Shown piece by piece: positions 18,152 through 28,012 of a stretch of 64,000 nucleotides of DNA. Under the pieces are notes generated by a model that saw only the letters and a list, made by a program, of their open reading frames with translations, was not told the DNA's origin and searched no databases. Origin of the DNA: Enterovibrio norvegicus DSM 15893. Lineage in GTDB: Bacteria; Pseudomonadota; Gammaproteobacteria; Enterobacterales; Vibrionaceae. The stretch covers positions 62,001 through 126,000 of the forward strand of contig NZ_FOWR01000012.1 in the NCBI RefSeq assembly GCF_900115495.1. Direction: 5' to 3'. Position numbers and translations under genes: made by a program. How positions within the stretch are numbered: the stretch's first letter is position 1; every line of letters begins with the position of its first letter.

Positions 18152-18616
18152 ATGTTTCACATTGCTCTCTACGAACCTCAGATCGCTCCAAATACTGGCA
18201 ATATCATTCGACTGGCTGCCAATACGGGCTGCAAACTTCATTTGATTGAGCCTCTGGGTTTTGACTTCGAAGAGAAGAAACTGCGTCGCGCGGGCTTGGA
18301 TTACCACGATTTGACCAACGTCACTCGCTACCCAAACTATGCCGCGTTTCTTGAGGCGATGGGTGACAGACGCATTTTTGCCTGCACAACGAAGGGCAGC
18401 CGCCCTCACACGGATGCAAGCTATCAAGAAGAAGATGTGCTGCTGTTTGGCTCAGAAACCAGCGGTCTCCCAGATGCTATACGCGATAATTTCGCACCAG
18501 AACAACGCATTCGAGTCCCTATGATGCCGAGCAGCCGCAGCTTGAATTTGTCCAACTCAGTCTCAATCATCTGCTACGAAGCATGGCGTCAGCTCGGTTT
18601 TAAAGGCGGTATTTAG
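18152..18616 (+). CDS. trmL: tRNA (cytidine/uridine-34 2'-O)-methyltransferase TrmL
   Basis: TrmL methylates the ribose of wobble base 34 in tRNA-Leu isoacceptors using S-adenosylmethionine. The 154-residue SPOUT enzyme shows [19 protein letters not shown] (residues 8-26), [19 protein letters not shown] (about 108) and [18 protein letters not shown] (about 129-146), which form the trefoil-knot cofactor site. Length matches the family. In E. coli trmL follows cysE; here it sits after tpiA, so the order is rearranged. It converges on a chemoreceptor gene across a shared terminator. Confidence 0.96.
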   Translation: MFHIALYEPQIAPNTGNIIRLAANTGCKLHLIEPLGFDFEEKKLRRAGLDYHDLTNVTRYPNYAAFLEAMGDRRIFACTTKGSRPHTDASYQEEDVLLFGSETSGLPDAIRDNFAPEQRIRVPMMPSSRSLNLSNSVSIICYEAWRQLGFKGGI

Positions 18617-18641
18617 CGCCTTACCCATGAATTCCGACAAT

Positions 18642-18671
18642 AAAAAAAGCAGGCCGAAGCCTGCTTTTTTT
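18642..18671. terminator. Bidirectional terminator between trmL and the chemoreceptor
   Basis: AAAAAAAGCAGGC-CGAA-GCCTGCTTTTTT: a perfect stem with A/T arms on both sides, for convergent genes. Confidence 0.93.
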
Positions 18672-18706
18672 GCATTTACTACACCATCCAGTGACGACGT
18701 CAGTGG

Positions 18707-20377
18707 TTACGCATGTTTGCCAACAGAAGCCTGAAGGTTGGTGGCAATTTGATTGAGTTTTGTCGTTGCATCCACCAAATTTAGAATCTGCTGAGCACTA
18801 AGCTCCGCCATGTCATTAATCTTATTCACGTTAACGTTCACTTCTTCAATCACCCCGCTTTGCTGTTCTGCCGCGCTCGCTACTTGAAGGTTCATGTCCG
18901 TCACACCAGCACTGGCTTCGCTGGCTTGAGAGAGATATTCACCAGATTGGCGAGAAAGCGAAATGGTCTTATCACCCATTTCACAGCTTTTCTCCATTGT
19001 CTCAACGGCATCTTTGGTTACCGAGCTCAATTGCGCAATCATGGTTTCAATTTCAGAAGTGGAGTCATGGGTACGTTGCGCCAAGCTACGCACTTCATCA
19101 GCCACCACAGCAAAACCTCGACCTTGTTCACCCGCTCGCGCAGCCTCTATCGCCGCATTCAATGCAAGCAGGTTCGTTTGCTCTGCGATGCCTTTAATAA
19201 CATCCAGCACCGAAGCGATGTTACTACTGTTTTTCTCCAGTTCACTCAACGCCGCACTGCTTTGCGAGAGGCTCTCAATCAATTGTTGAGTCTGGGTCAT
19301 CGCTTCTTCATTCACACGCATGCTTTCTGACGATTTCGTTGATGCATTCTCAGTGGCGCTTTGTGTTGATGCTGCGTTGTTGGAAATTTCTTGTGCAGTG
19401 GCCGCCATTTCATTGAAAGCAGCAGCGACTTGAAGAATTTCACTCGATTGCTCGCTTACATTGCTTTTAACTGCATGTGTCGTTGAGTTTAATGCAATCA
19501 CCGCTTCAGACACGTCATCAGCAACTTTCGCAATCATGGCGTTGGTGCTTTTACGCGTCCCTTCCATGTTCTGTTGAAGCACACCGATTATGCCAGGTTC
19601 ATCCACCACGCCCGCTCGACTAAAGTCACCCGCAGCTTGCAAGGCAAGCGCCTCAGACACTTTACTAAGGCCACCGTAAATACGATTAAGGATGATTTTT
19701 GACATGATGATGGCTATCACTAACGCCAGAACAACGGACCCGATCACGGTATATTCCAAGATAATGGCGCGTTTTTCGATATCAAGGACCGCGGTTTCGG
19801 TAAATTGACCAACGTCAGTCAATAAGCTGTCCACCATCTTGGTTGTCGTTTCAGCCTCTTCACCGACCACCAGGTCCAACACTTCGGCCTCGTGAAAATG
19901 CTGACCTTCCAGCTCTTTGAACACATCTTCAACATGCACCATCCATTTGGTGTGTAACGCCGATGCCTCGTTGAGCTTATTGTCGGCGGCGGTAAACGCG
20001 AGTTTTTCTTCTTCAGTGCCTGCCAAAATGCCATTAGCCAACAGCGCTTTGATCTCTTTTTTGTCTTTATTAACCTTCTCACCGAGCTCGTGAAAATACG
20101 CTTTTTCTTTGGCGTATTTAGCTTCAACTCCTGGTTCTATCCCTACTTCAAGGGCATAACGGAAGGCTTTGTTGTAGTGAACTCGCTGCTCGACCTGATG
20201 TTCAGTCGCTCTACTGATAGCGGCTAGCACTGGAATATCTCTATGAGCTACCCCTTGCACATGACTCTCTATGTAAGCCAACTTGTAGAACACAAACGCG
20301 CCTACCACGATTTGGATACCACACACTAAAACGACAAACATTGTCAGTCGTTGTTTTATCGTCATTGAAGAGGACAT
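18707..20377 (-). CDS. Methyl-accepting chemotaxis protein
   Basis: This 556-residue transmembrane chemoreceptor has TM1 at about 11-31 and a mostly helical periplasmic ligand domain of about 175 residues. TM2 (about 207-228) leads to a HAMP linker and a cytoplasmic signalling coiled coil. The hairpin tip [34 protein letters not shown] (only partly quoted elsewhere) is canonical and binds CheA/CheW. No C-terminal CheR-binding pentapeptide is present. The ligand is unknown; the periplasmic part has several His ([18 protein letters not shown]). It is a lone gene inserted between trmL and cpxA compared with E. coli. Confidence 0.93.
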   Translation of the reverse strand: MSSSMTIKQRLTMFVVLVCGIQIVVGAFVFYKLAYIESHVQGVAHRDIPVLAAISRATEHQVEQRVHYNKAFRYALEVGIEPGVEAKYAKEKAYFHELGEKVNKDKKEIKALLANGILAGTEEEKLAFTAADNKLNEASALHTKWMVHVEDVFKELEGQHFHEAEVLDLVVGEEAETTTKMVDSLLTDVGQFTETAVLDIEKRAIILEYTVIGSVVLALVIAIIMSKIILNRIYGGLSKVSEALALQAAGDFSRAGVVDEPGIIGVLQQNMEGTRKSTNAMIAKVADDVSEAVIALNSTTHAVKSNVSEQSSEILQVAAAFNEMAATAQEISNNAASTQSATENASTKSSESMRVNEEAMTQTQQLIESLSQSSAALSELEKNSSNIASVLDVIKGIAEQTNLLALNAAIEAARAGEQGRGFAVVADEVRSLAQRTHDSTSEIETMIAQLSSVTKDAVETMEKSCEMGDKTISLSRQSGEYLSQASEASAGVTDMNLQVASAAEQQSGVIEEVNVNVNKINDMAELSAQQILNLVDATTKLNQIATNLQASVGKHA

Positions 20378-20519
20378 AAGCTAACCATTCCTTAAAAGCA
20401 TAAACTGCAGGGGGTACAAGTGGTAACGTCGAAAAGACGTCACCATGTTCTAAGGTTAGCCACTAGTTTTCAAAATGAGACATTTAACAGTAAAGATAAT
20501 ACAAGTAAATCTCTCAATA

Positions 20520-21917
20520 TTAAGAATGTGTGACGAGGCTAAAAATTAACCGAATTGTTAGTCCGCCTTTCTCATTCAGCAGAGCCTCTGCACGACCGTT
20601 GTGCTGACGCATGGCGCTATCAGTGATGGCAAGCCCAAGACCGGTGCCTCCACTTATGCGATCTCTTGCAGTAGAAACACGGTAAAAAGGTCTGAATATA
20701 TCCTCAAGCATTTCGGGTGGCACACCATCGCCATCATCGCTTACTTCCACAAGCAGATTCCGTCCTTCAACAGCAAACGTCACGTTGATCTGCCTGTTCG
20801 CGTATTTGATGGCATTGCGCACCACGTTTTCTAATGCGCTACAAAGCAGCGGGCCATTGCCTTCAATGTTTGCGTTTGGCAAAGGCTGGTAGCTGAAGCG
20901 CTTATCACACTGGCTCGCTTCAAATTCTGCATCTTCCATGAGCGTCAGCCAAAGATCGTCGAGCGAAAACACATCACGCTCAGCATGACTGTTTAACTGC
21001 ATGCGCGACAGCGAAAGCAAGTCGGCAATCATTTGCTCCATACGCTCGGCTTCGGTATCAATACGGGCTAAATCCGCACTTTCTCCCTGCTTACGTATTG
21101 CCAACGCATTCGCCATACGAAGGCGGGTTAGCGGAGAGCGTAGCTCGTGAGATATATCGGAAAGCAGGCGCTGTTGACCACTGACCATTTGATTCAGCGC
21201 AGTCACCATCTGGTTGAAGCTCGCGCCCGCCTGACGAAACTCTTGCGGACCTTGTTCAAGGCTAGGGTCGAGTTCAAAACGCCCTTCTGCAACGCGTTCC
21301 GCCGCTTGTTGCAGGCGACGAGCAGGTCGGCTTACCGCCCATGCCAGCCATAGCAAAAACGGGGTACTCACCACCATGGTGACAAGCAGAAGTTGAAATG
21401 GTCTATCAAGAATCTGCACATAGAATGGCGGCGCTTCTCGCCACAATTTCCCCACGTACATCAATGCTTGTTCATCACCGTCTGAAACAACGAATGGCCC
21501 AGCCAGCATCCATCGACCATAAAGTCGCTGCATGGGTGCTTCAGGGTTATCTGCCACACTGGTGAAGTTTTTCAGTACACGGCTACTACCATGATGACCG
21601 TTAAACAACATCTCGCCTTCTAACCCTGTGAAGTAAAGTTTTCGCGGCGCACGCTCTGGCTGCTTCTTTTGTATTTTTTTAAGCTTTGACTGCAAGCTCC
21701 CGTGCTTGCGGGTTAAATCCTGCGAAATGTCCTCGGCCAATTCGGTATATTTCGCTTTGACGGCGTCAGGCAAGCTACGCTGCTGGCGTGGGTCACTGTG
21801 CTGGGCTGCTAAAACAGCAATTAGCACCAGCAATAGCGTTAGCCAAAAGGTTGCAAAAATGCGCCCATAAAGGCTTTTAATTCGGGGGAATGTTATTTTC
21901 GATAGAAAGGACGGCAT
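20520..21917 (-). CDS. cpxA: Envelope-stress sensor histidine kinase CpxA
   Basis: CpxA senses misfolded envelope proteins and phosphorylates CpxR. The 465-residue inner-membrane kinase has TM1 (about 19-41), a periplasmic sensor (about 42-175), TM2 (about 176-196), HAMP, and the phospho-acceptor box SDISHELRSPLTRLRM with His near 258. N-box (ENVVRNAIKYA), DGDGVP and GTGLGLAI ATP-binding motifs are intact. Its ATG overlaps the cpxR stop by one base (TAATG), implying coupled translation. It is the second gene of the cpxRA operon. Confidence 0.95.
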   Translation of the reverse strand: MPSFLSKITFPRIKSLYGRIFATFWLTLLLVLIAVLAAQHSDPRQQRSLPDAVKAKYTELAEDISQDLTRKHGSLQSKLKKIQKKQPERAPRKLYFTGLEGEMLFNGHHGSSRVLKNFTSVADNPEAPMQRLYGRWMLAGPFVVSDGDEQALMYVGKLWREAPPFYVQILDRPFQLLLVTMVVSTPFLLWLAWAVSRPARRLQQAAERVAEGRFELDPSLEQGPQEFRQAGASFNQMVTALNQMVSGQQRLLSDISHELRSPLTRLRMANALAIRKQGESADLARIDTEAERMEQMIADLLSLSRMQLNSHAERDVFSLDDLWLTLMEDAEFEASQCDKRFSYQPLPNANIEGNGPLLCSALENVVRNAIKYANRQINVTFAVEGRNLLVEVSDDGDGVPPEMLEDIFRPFYRVSTARDRISGGTGLGLAITDSAMRQHNGRAEALLNEKGGLTIRLIFSLVTHS

Positions 21918-22612
21918 TACACCTCCACCAGCAAGTAGCCGCGTCCACGCAATGTCTTAATGCGAGGCTTAGCATCGGCACGTTCAGGTAACTTCTTACG
22001 GATGTTGGAGATGTGCATATCAATCGCGCGATCAAACGGCGCAAGGCGTTTTCCCAGCACATTCAAACTGATATCGGCTTTCGCGACAATGGTGCCCGGC
22101 TGCCTCACCAAATAGGTCAGCAACGCAGTCTCAGTGCCTGTCAGGTCGATCAACTGCTGCTGGCAATACACTTCCATCTTGCCGGGGAAAATTTCGATGT
22201 CTTGGTATTCGAGTTTTTCTTGCGCATCATCGGTGCGCTTTTCGTCATTGCCTTTGCCCGTGCGACGTAAAATAGCGCGCATGCGTGCAAGCAACTCTCG
22301 GTCACTAAACGGTTTAGGCAAGTAGTCATCAGCACCCAGCTCTAAGCCCATCACGCGATCGATTTCTTCCCCTTTCGCGGTCAGCATCAATACGGGGGTT
22401 TCCCATTGGTCGCGCAAGCGACGCAAGGTTTCCATGCCGTTCAGCACGGGCATCATGACATCCAGTAGCACCAAGTCGGTGTCGACGGCAATTTTTTCCA
22501 AGCCTTGCTGACCGTTGTCGGCAATGTTGACGGAATAGCCTTCAAGCTCAAGAAGATCTTTTAATAAGCTCGTCAATTCAGTGTCGTCATCAATAAGGAG
22601 AATGTTTGCCAT
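21917..22612 (-). CDS. cpxR: Response regulator CpxR
   Basis: CpxR is an OmpR-family transcription factor activated by CpxA. The 231-residue protein has a receiver domain with the phospho-acceptor Asp in LVLLDVMMPVLNG (about residue 51) and Lys in MLTAKG, then an OmpR-type winged helix (about 130-231) ending LRGRGYLLVEV. It is divergent from cpxP, and the 246-bp gap between them holds a tandem CpxR box, so the system should be autoregulated as in enterobacteria. Confidence 0.97.
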   Translation of the reverse strand: MANILLIDDDTELTSLLKDLLELEGYSVNIADNGQQGLEKIAVDTDLVLLDVMMPVLNGMETLRRLRDQWETPVLMLTAKGEEIDRVMGLELGADDYLPKPFSDRELLARMRAILRRTGKGNDEKRTDDAQEKLEYQDIEIFPGKMEVYCQQQLIDLTGTETALLTYLVRQPGTIVAKADISLNVLGKRLAPFDRAIDMHISNIRKKLPERADAKPRIKTLRGRGYLLVEV

Positions 22613-22736
22613 GGTCGGTGATTGCCTTCATCAGTAATGTCAGGGGAATACCCAAGCAACCTAAGCGGCTTTCTTTAGCCTGTCTCTTTAGGTTGTGCGA
22701 ATACAGTATCTGCCAATCTCGAATGTGATTCCATGC

Positions 22737-22773
22737 GTAAAGCGGAGGTTTACCGCGCTTTACATAAGTTTAC
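22737..22773. promoter_or_regulatory. Tandem CpxR boxes between cpxR and cpxP
   Basis: TTTAC occurs at 22749-22753, 22759-22763 and 22769-22773. Read on the minus strand this is GTAAA-N5-GTAAA-N5-GTAAA, the exact CpxR consensus (GTAAA-N5-GTAAA) in triplicate. A further GTAAA lies on the plus strand at 22737-22741. The array lies in the shared cpxR/cpxP control region. Confidence 0.88.
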
Positions 22774-22858
22774 CTTACCCGCACACCGGTTTACGTCCCA
22801 AGCGATAAAGTTACTCCCATCAAACGACACAACAAAAAAACAAACCGGAGAAAACACC

Positions 22859-23329
22859 ATGAAATTTTCTAAACGTATTGCTGCTACCGTTATCGCCATG
22901 CCTCTGATGATGGGTTCTATGTCTGCCATGGCGTTTGGTGGTAAACACCACGGTGGCGAAGGCATGATGGGTGGCAAACACCTACTACGCGGCATCGACC
23001 TTACGGATGCGCAAGAAGAAAAAATTGATGCACTTCGCGAACAAAACCGTGATGCGAAGAAAGCAAACAAAGCGAAAAACAAAGAAGCAATGATGGCTGA
23101 CCGTCAAGCGATGCAAACACTGCTTCTTGCCGACAACTTCGATGAAGCCGCTATCCGCGACCTTGCGACAAAAATGTCAGACCAACAAGTTGAGCGCCGC
23201 ATTTCTCGCATGAAAGCACAGCATGAAATGCTCAACGTTCTGACGCCAGAGCAGAAAGTTCAAGTCGAAGAAAACATGGCTAAAATGGCTGAACGCATGC
23301 AAGAGCGCATGAACAAGCACCACGGCTAA
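22859..23329 (+). CDS. cpxP: Periplasmic CpxP/Spy-family stress protein
   Basis: CpxP binds the CpxA sensor domain to damp signalling and has chaperone activity in the periplasm. The 156-residue protein has a signal peptide cleaved after about ...MSAMA (residues 1-22). The mature start is rich in Gly, His and Met (GGKHHGGEGMMGGKH). Two LTxxQ-type motifs follow (LTDAQEEKI near 47, LTPEQKVQ near 132). I chose the ATG at 22859, with CCGGAG upstream; a longer frame in the control region is not coding. It is divergent from cpxRA and controlled by the CpxR boxes. Confidence 0.9.
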   Translation: MKFSKRIAATVIAMPLMMGSMSAMAFGGKHHGGEGMMGGKHLLRGIDLTDAQEEKIDALREQNRDAKKANKAKNKEAMMADRQAMQTLLLADNFDEAAIRDLATKMSDQQVERRISRMKAQHEMLNVLTPEQKVQVEENMAKMAERMQERMNKHHG

Positions 23330-23360
23330 TCGCCACTTCACCGCCAAGTGAGTATCCCTT

Positions 23361-23390
23361 CATGCCAGCCCCTGCTGGCATGTTGCACTT
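23361..23390 (+). terminator. Probable terminator of cpxP
   Basis: CATGCCAGC-CCCT-GCTGGCATG (23361-23382) is a strong 9-bp stem 31 bases after cpxP. The following TTGCACTTTT is only a weak U-tract. Confidence 0.65.
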
Positions 23391-23541
23391 TTACCGCAAG
23401 AAAAAGTCAACGTAATACCTAAGCGGACAACGTAAACGACTTATCACGTTTTACATTGCTTGATTGAATACGCGCGCAATTGCTTAAAACCACACCAAAA
23501 AACGTTATACTCTGCGCACTTGTTCAGAATACGTTCTCAAT

Positions 23542-24432
23542 ATGACTAAAAATTACGCCCGGCTCGTTCAAATGGCCGCATGGGCAGCCACAATCACAGC
23601 AACGTTTCTCCTCATCATGAAGCTCTTCACTTGGTGGTACACAGGCTCTGTGAGCTTGTTAGCATCACTTGTTGATTCTCTGATCGACCTTCTCGCCTCT
23701 GTGACTAACCTTTTTGTTGTGCGCTATGCATTGCAACCCGCCGATGAAGAGCATCGCTTCGGGCACGGCAAAGCAGAATCTCTCGCCGCGCTCGCGCAAT
23801 CGGCCTTCATTGTGGGCTCGGCCTGCTTCTTATTGCTTAATGGTATTGAGCGCTTCTTTAAGCCCGCTGAACTTCATCACCCTGAAGCGGGCGTTGCCAT
23901 CAGTGTCGTCGCAACGCTCATTACGGGTTGCTTAGTGCTGTTCCAAAAATGGGTCGTACGCAAGACAGGAAGCCAAGCGATTTCGGCTGATTCCCTTCAC
24001 TACCAATCTGACTTACTCATGAACATCGCGATCATCATTGCGCTGGGTTTATCTTGGTACGGCTTCTCTCAAGCTGACGCCATTTTTGCCATTCTTATTG
24101 GTCTGTTTATTTTGGTGAGCGCCTTCAAAATGGCGAATGATGCGGTGCAATCTCTGCTGGATCATCAACTCCCTGTGGAAGAACAAGAAAAGATAATGAC
24201 ATTGGCGTCAACCGTCGCGGGTGTGCAAGGCGTTCACGATCTTCGCACGCGTCAGGCCGGTGCAACACGCTTTATTCAGCTTCACCTGGAGTTGGACGAT
24301 GAAATGAAATTGGTGGATGCGCACCGCATTGCAGATGAAGTGGAAGATAGGCTCGAGATAGCTTTTCCGAATGCGGATATCTTGATTCACCAAGATCCTG
24401 TCTCGGTGGTAGGAAAATCTCCACGAGAATAA
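23542..24432 (+). CDS. fieF: Cation-efflux transporter FieF (YiiP)
   Basis: FieF is a cation-diffusion-facilitator protein that exports Zn2+/Fe2+ by proton antiport at the inner membrane. The 296-residue protein has six membrane helices. The transport-site acidic residues are visible in [13 protein letters not shown] (helix 2) and HYQSDLLMN (helix 5), as is the [14 protein letters not shown] signature (about 73-86). A cytoplasmic metal-binding domain ends [10 protein letters not shown]. The order cpxP-fieF-pfkA is the same as in E. coli, where CpxR and metal stress are linked. Confidence 0.96.
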   Translation: MTKNYARLVQMAAWAATITATFLLIMKLFTWWYTGSVSLLASLVDSLIDLLASVTNLFVVRYALQPADEEHRFGHGKAESLAALAQSAFIVGSACFLLLNGIERFFKPAELHHPEAGVAISVVATLITGCLVLFQKWVVRKTGSQAISADSLHYQSDLLMNIAIIIALGLSWYGFSQADAIFAILIGLFILVSAFKMANDAVQSLLDHQLPVEEQEKIMTLASTVAGVQGVHDLRTRQAGATRFIQLHLELDDEMKLVDAHRIADEVEDRLEIAFPNADILIHQDPVSVVGKSPRE

Positions 24433-24664
24433 AACTAACACACAAATTGTCACAAAAATTTGTAACCGTTACTGATATTTATCAACGAAAAACGGTAGCT
24501 AAATTGTAATAGTCTTACATAAGTAGGAAAGTTACAGTTTTAAACGAGCAGCCAGCAAGCTAAACTGGCACGTCAAGCATGCCTGAGGCAAACCCGCGAT
24601 ACCTACTAAGACTTTTCTTAGCGAAGCAGGGTGCGAGGCCTACGTTTCTGCATGCAAACCGGAT

Positions 24665-24676
24665 TTGAAAGTTCAA
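24665..24676. promoter_or_regulatory. Small palindrome before pfkA, possible Cra site
   Basis: TTGAA-AG-TTCAA lies 22 bases before the pfkA start. It loosely resembles the Cra (FruR) operator core, and pfkA is a known Cra target in E. coli. The match is weak and its position would put it in the mRNA leader. Confidence 0.25.
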
Positions 24677-24698
24677 TTCCCAAAGTCAGAGGGTAACC

Positions 24699-25661
24699 AT
24701 GGTTAGTAAAATTGGTGTTTTGACCAGTGGCGGTGACGCCCCAGGTATGAATGCAGCCATCCGCGGTGTTGTGCGCGCCGCATTGAGTGAAGGCATTGAA
24801 GTCTGCGGTATTTATGATGGCTACCAAGGCCTTCACCAGAACCGCATCGAGAAACTGAACCGCACCAGCGTTTCAGACATGATCAACCGAGGCGGAACCT
24901 TCCTCGGTTCTGCGCGCTTCCCTGAATTTAAAGAAGAGAAAGTGCGTGAGCAAGCCATCCAGAACATGAAGATGCACGGCATCGAAGCGCTGGTTGTGAT
25001 TGGCGGTGACGGTTCATACATGGGTGCGAAAAAACTGACTGAAATGGGTTTCCCATGTATCGGTCTACCAGGCACCATTGATAACGACATCCCAGGTACT
25101 GACTACACCATCGGTTACTTGACGGCACTCAACACCGTTGTTGAAGCGATAGACCGTCTGCGTGATACCTCTTCTTCTCACCAGCGTATTTCTATTGTTG
25201 AAGTGATGGGTCGCCACTGTGGTGATTTGACTCTGATGGCATCAATCGCTGGCGGTTGTGAGTACTTCATCACGCCAGAAATCGGCCTGGATAAAGAGAA
25301 CCTGATTTCTAAGATCAAAGAAGGTATCTACAAAGGCAAGAAGCACGCAATCATCGCGATCACCGAGCTAATGACGGACACCAACGAGTTGGCGAAGTAC
25401 ATCGAAGCTGAAACGGGTCGTGAAACGCGCGCAACCATTTTGGGTCACATTCAGCGTGGCGGTCAGCCTCGTGCATTCGACCGTATCCTTGCGTCTCGCA
25501 TGGGTGCATTCGCGGTTGATCTGTTGATTCAAGGTGAAGGTGGTCGTTGTGTCGGTATCCAGCACGAACAACTGGTTCACCACGACATCATCGATGCGAT
25601 TGAAAACATGCGTCGCCCATTCCGCCAAGATCTTTACGACGTCGCCAACAAACTGTTCTAA
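24699..25661 (+). CDS. pfkA: ATP-dependent 6-phosphofructokinase I
   Basis: PfkA phosphorylates fructose-6-phosphate, the committed step of glycolysis. The 320-residue protein (same length as E. coli PfkA) starts [20 protein letters not shown]. It has the ATP site [13 protein letters not shown] (about 101-113), catalytic [12 protein letters not shown] (about 124-135; Asp of TIDND), the substrate loop [10 protein letters not shown] and HIQRGGQP. The 266-bp upstream gap implies a leader of up to about 150 nt. It ends at a strong terminator. Confidence 0.98.
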   Translation: MVSKIGVLTSGGDAPGMNAAIRGVVRAALSEGIEVCGIYDGYQGLHQNRIEKLNRTSVSDMINRGGTFLGSARFPEFKEEKVREQAIQNMKMHGIEALVVIGGDGSYMGAKKLTEMGFPCIGLPGTIDNDIPGTDYTIGYLTALNTVVEAIDRLRDTSSSHQRISIVEVMGRHCGDLTLMASIAGGCEYFITPEIGLDKENLISKIKEGIYKGKKHAIIAITELMTDTNELAKYIEAETGRETRATILGHIQRGGQPRAFDRILASRMGAFAVDLLIQGEGGRCVGIQHEQLVHHDIIDAIENMRRPFRQDLYDVANKLF

Positions 25662-25712
25662 GCATCAATTGCTGATAACACGCGTCTAAGACATATAAGA
25701 CAGCGGAAATGA

Positions 25713-25740
25713 AAAACGGAGCCTATCGGCTCCGTTTTCG
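25713..25740. terminator. Bidirectional terminator between pfkA and cysE
   Basis: AAAACGGAGCC-TATC-GGCTCCGTTTT, with extra A's on the left, between convergent pfkA (+) and cysE (-). It also marks the join between two blocks that are separate in E. coli. Confidence 0.9.
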
Positions 25741-25794
25741 TATTCTGTGTAGACGTTTCTGTTGTCTGCGAATGCTAAATACCCGCAAATCAGA

Positions 25795-26637
25795 TCAAAT
25801 ACCGTCGCCTTCAATAAATTCGGAAGTACTGATATTTTGGTCCATGTCGAACGACGGCGTGTCGCTACTTGGGGTACCAATGATCTTCGCAGGCACACCC
25901 GCCGCAGTGGTATGCGCAGGCACTGGGATCAACACCACTGAACATGCCGCAATCTTCGCGCCTTCGCCCACTTCAATGTTACCCAGCACTTTAGCGCCAG
26001 CTCCAATCATAACGCCGGTACGGATTTTAGGGTGACGATCGCCACTTTCTTTACCTGTACCGCCGAGGGTGACGTCTTGCAAAATGGAGACGTCATCTTC
26101 GACCACGGCAGTTTCGCCGATCACAATGCCGGTTGCATGGTCGAACATGATGCCTCGACCAATCGTAGCGGCAGGGTGAACATCCACCTGACACGCAACA
26201 GAAATCTGGTTTTGCAGATACACCGCCAATTCACGTCGGCCTTGCGACCAAAGCCAATTTGCCACACGGAAGCCTTGCAACGCATGGAAGCCTTTTAGGT
26301 ACAAAAGCGGCGTGGAATACAGCTCGATCGCAGGGTCTCGCTCGACAGTCGCGCAAATATCACAAGCAGCAGATGCCACAATGCGCTTGTCGCCCGCATA
26401 CGCTTCTTCAACCACTTCGCGCACCGCCATTGCTGGCATGCTTGGCGTGGCCAGTTTATTCGCCAAAATATAACTGAGTGCCGCAGCGAGTGTATCGTGC
26501 TTAATGATGGTGGCGTGGAAGAAACTCGCCAACATAGGCTCACGTTCGGTTTGCTCTTTTGCTTCTCGCTTTATGGCCTTCCAAACACTGTCTTGCTGAC
26601 ATTTTTTGTCGCGGCCTTCACCACATGTCCTTTGCAT
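25795..26637 (-). CDS. cysE: Serine O-acetyltransferase CysE
   Basis: CysE acetylates L-serine with acetyl-CoA, the first step of cysteine synthesis, and is feedback-inhibited by cysteine. The 280-residue protein has the N-terminal helical domain (EPMLASFFHATIIKHDTLA), then a left-handed beta-helix with the active-site stretch VDVHPAATIGRGIMFDHATG (about 153-172) and GGTGKESGDRHPKI. The C-terminal tail ends in Ile, needed for CysK binding. Where E. coli has GAGSVVL, this protein reads AACSVVL. The ATG at 26637 has only a modest ribosome site. gpsA lies upstream with a terminator between. Confidence 0.95.
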   Translation of the reverse strand: MQRTCGEGRDKKCQQDSVWKAIKREAKEQTEREPMLASFFHATIIKHDTLAAALSYILANKLATPSMPAMAVREVVEEAYAGDKRIVASAACDICATVERDPAIELYSTPLLYLKGFHALQGFRVANWLWSQGRRELAVYLQNQISVACQVDVHPAATIGRGIMFDHATGIVIGETAVVEDDVSILQDVTLGGTGKESGDRHPKIRTGVMIGAGAKVLGNIEVGEGAKIAACSVVLIPVPAHTTAAGVPAKIIGTPSSDTPSFDMDQNISTSEFIEGDGI

Positions 26638-26954
26638 TCCTGACCCTTACTTCTTTCACTTATATTGCTGACAGTCACCTCAACATCCCCCATTCTTCGT
26701 CGTGTGTGAATGGCAGTGTTAAACCTTCGCTCATTTGCTTTCGCAGGTGATAGCTACATCCTTGGGGAATCACTCGCCAAACATTGAAGAGTCTTTCCCT
26801 AAGTGTGACATAGATAGCTAAACAACCAAAATAGCCGCATAGAAGACCAAACATCAAAACACCCGATTACCCCAGTCATTCTGCCGTTTGTCGCAAAAAA
26901 GAAAAACGCGGGAGAATATCCCGCGTTTTCAGATTTCACATCTTCGCTCGAGGA
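26638..26954. other. 317-bp gap between cysE and gpsA
   Basis: No convincing gene. It contains the gpsA terminator at its right side and should hold the cysE promoter. A 60-codon frame on the minus strand (26675-26857) has no recognisable homology. In E. coli gpsA and cysE are closely spaced, so this wide gap uncouples them. Confidence 0.6.
26897..26930 (-). terminator. Terminator of gpsA
   Basis: AAAACGCGGGA-GAATA-TCCCGCGTTTT (26903-26929). On the minus strand the stem is followed by a U-rich run interrupted by one C, 25 bases after the gpsA stop. Confidence 0.88.
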
Positions 26955-27986
26955 CTATTCAGATGTTCTTTGACGTGCAAGCAAGTCTTGCGCCGCCAAA
27001 TTGGCATCTTTACCTTTATAAAGTACCTGATAAATTTGCTCAACGATGGGCATTTCTACGCCAATGCGTTTCGCAAGAACACGCACTTCTTTGGTATTGC
27101 GATAGCCTTCAACAACCTGACCAATTTCAGTTTGTGCTTCTTCAACGCCTTGGCCTTTGCCCAGCGCTAAACCAAAACGGCGATTACGAGATTGGTTGTC
27201 AGTACATGTCAGTACTAAATCTCCCAAACCCGCCATGCCCATAAAGGTATCGCGTTCAGCGCCTAGCGCCACCCCCAAACGGGTGAGCTCTGCAAGACCA
27301 CGGGTGATCAACGCTGTGCGAGCATTGGCACCAAAGCCGATGCCATCAGACATGCCTGCACCAATCGCGATCACGTTCTTCACCGCACCACCAAGCTGCA
27401 TCCCGACAAAATCGCTGTTGCCATACACTCGGAAGGTACGGCTACAGTGAATTTTCTCTTGCAGGTCAGCAAGAAACTCAGCATTAGGAGACGCAACTGA
27501 AATTGCTGTCGGCATACCTGCTGCCAGTTCTTTGGCAAACGTTGGGCCTGATAACACCGCCAATGGCACGTTATCGCCCAACTGTTCATGCGCGACATCT
27601 TGAAGTAAACGACCTGTCTCAGGCTCTAAACCTTTCGTCGCCCAACAAATTCGTTGGTCATCTCGAAGAAATGGCTTCACCTGCGCCAGTACCATGCCAA
27701 AAACATGGCTTGGAACCACCACAAGAATATCACGCGTTGCTTGAACGGCTTCTTGAAGATCGGCGCTGAGGATCAGTGAATCTGGAAAGGCGACACCCGG
27801 CAGAAATGCTTCATTAGAACGATCAATTTCCAATTGCGCCATGTGCTCGGGTTCGTGCCCCCACAACACCACATTCGCACCATTACGCGCGAGTGAGATT
27901 GCAAGAGAAGTGCCGTATGAGCCTGCGCCCAATACGGTCATAGCCACGTTTGCATCTAGAACATTGGCTTTCGCGTTATCTGTCAT
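26955..27986 (-). CDS. gpsA: NAD(P)H-dependent glycerol-3-phosphate dehydrogenase GpsA
   Basis: GpsA reduces dihydroxyacetone phosphate to sn-glycerol-3-phosphate for phospholipid synthesis. The 343-residue protein has the Rossmann motif [12 protein letters not shown] (about 18-29), [12 protein letters not shown] (near 118), the catalytic-Lys region [13 protein letters not shown] (near 198) and [13 protein letters not shown] (near 215). It starts 26 bases after secB's... neighbour order is yibN, secB, gpsA on the minus strand, as in E. coli, so gpsA is probably co-transcribed from secB. Confidence 0.97.
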   Translation of the reverse strand: MTDNAKANVLDANVAMTVLGAGSYGTSLAISLARNGANVVLWGHEPEHMAQLEIDRSNEAFLPGVAFPDSLILSADLQEAVQATRDILVVVPSHVFGMVLAQVKPFLRDDQRICWATKGLEPETGRLLQDVAHEQLGDNVPLAVLSGPTFAKELAAGMPTAISVASPNAEFLADLQEKIHCSRTFRVYGNSDFVGMQLGGAVKNVIAIGAGMSDGIGFGANARTALITRGLAELTRLGVALGAERDTFMGMAGLGDLVLTCTDNQSRNRRFGLALGKGQGVEEAQTEIGQVVEGYRNTKEVRVLAKRIGVEMPIVEQIYQVLYKGKDANLAAQDLLARQRTSE

Positions 27987-28012
27987 TCGTGTCGACCTTA
28001 AATTTGCGTAGA

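Noticed and set aside
26675-26857. 60-codon minus-strand frame upstream of cysE, with three Cys codons, considered as a cysteine-sensing leader peptide
   Set aside because: The Cys codons are scattered, there is no following terminator/antiterminator pair before cysE, and no ribosome site.
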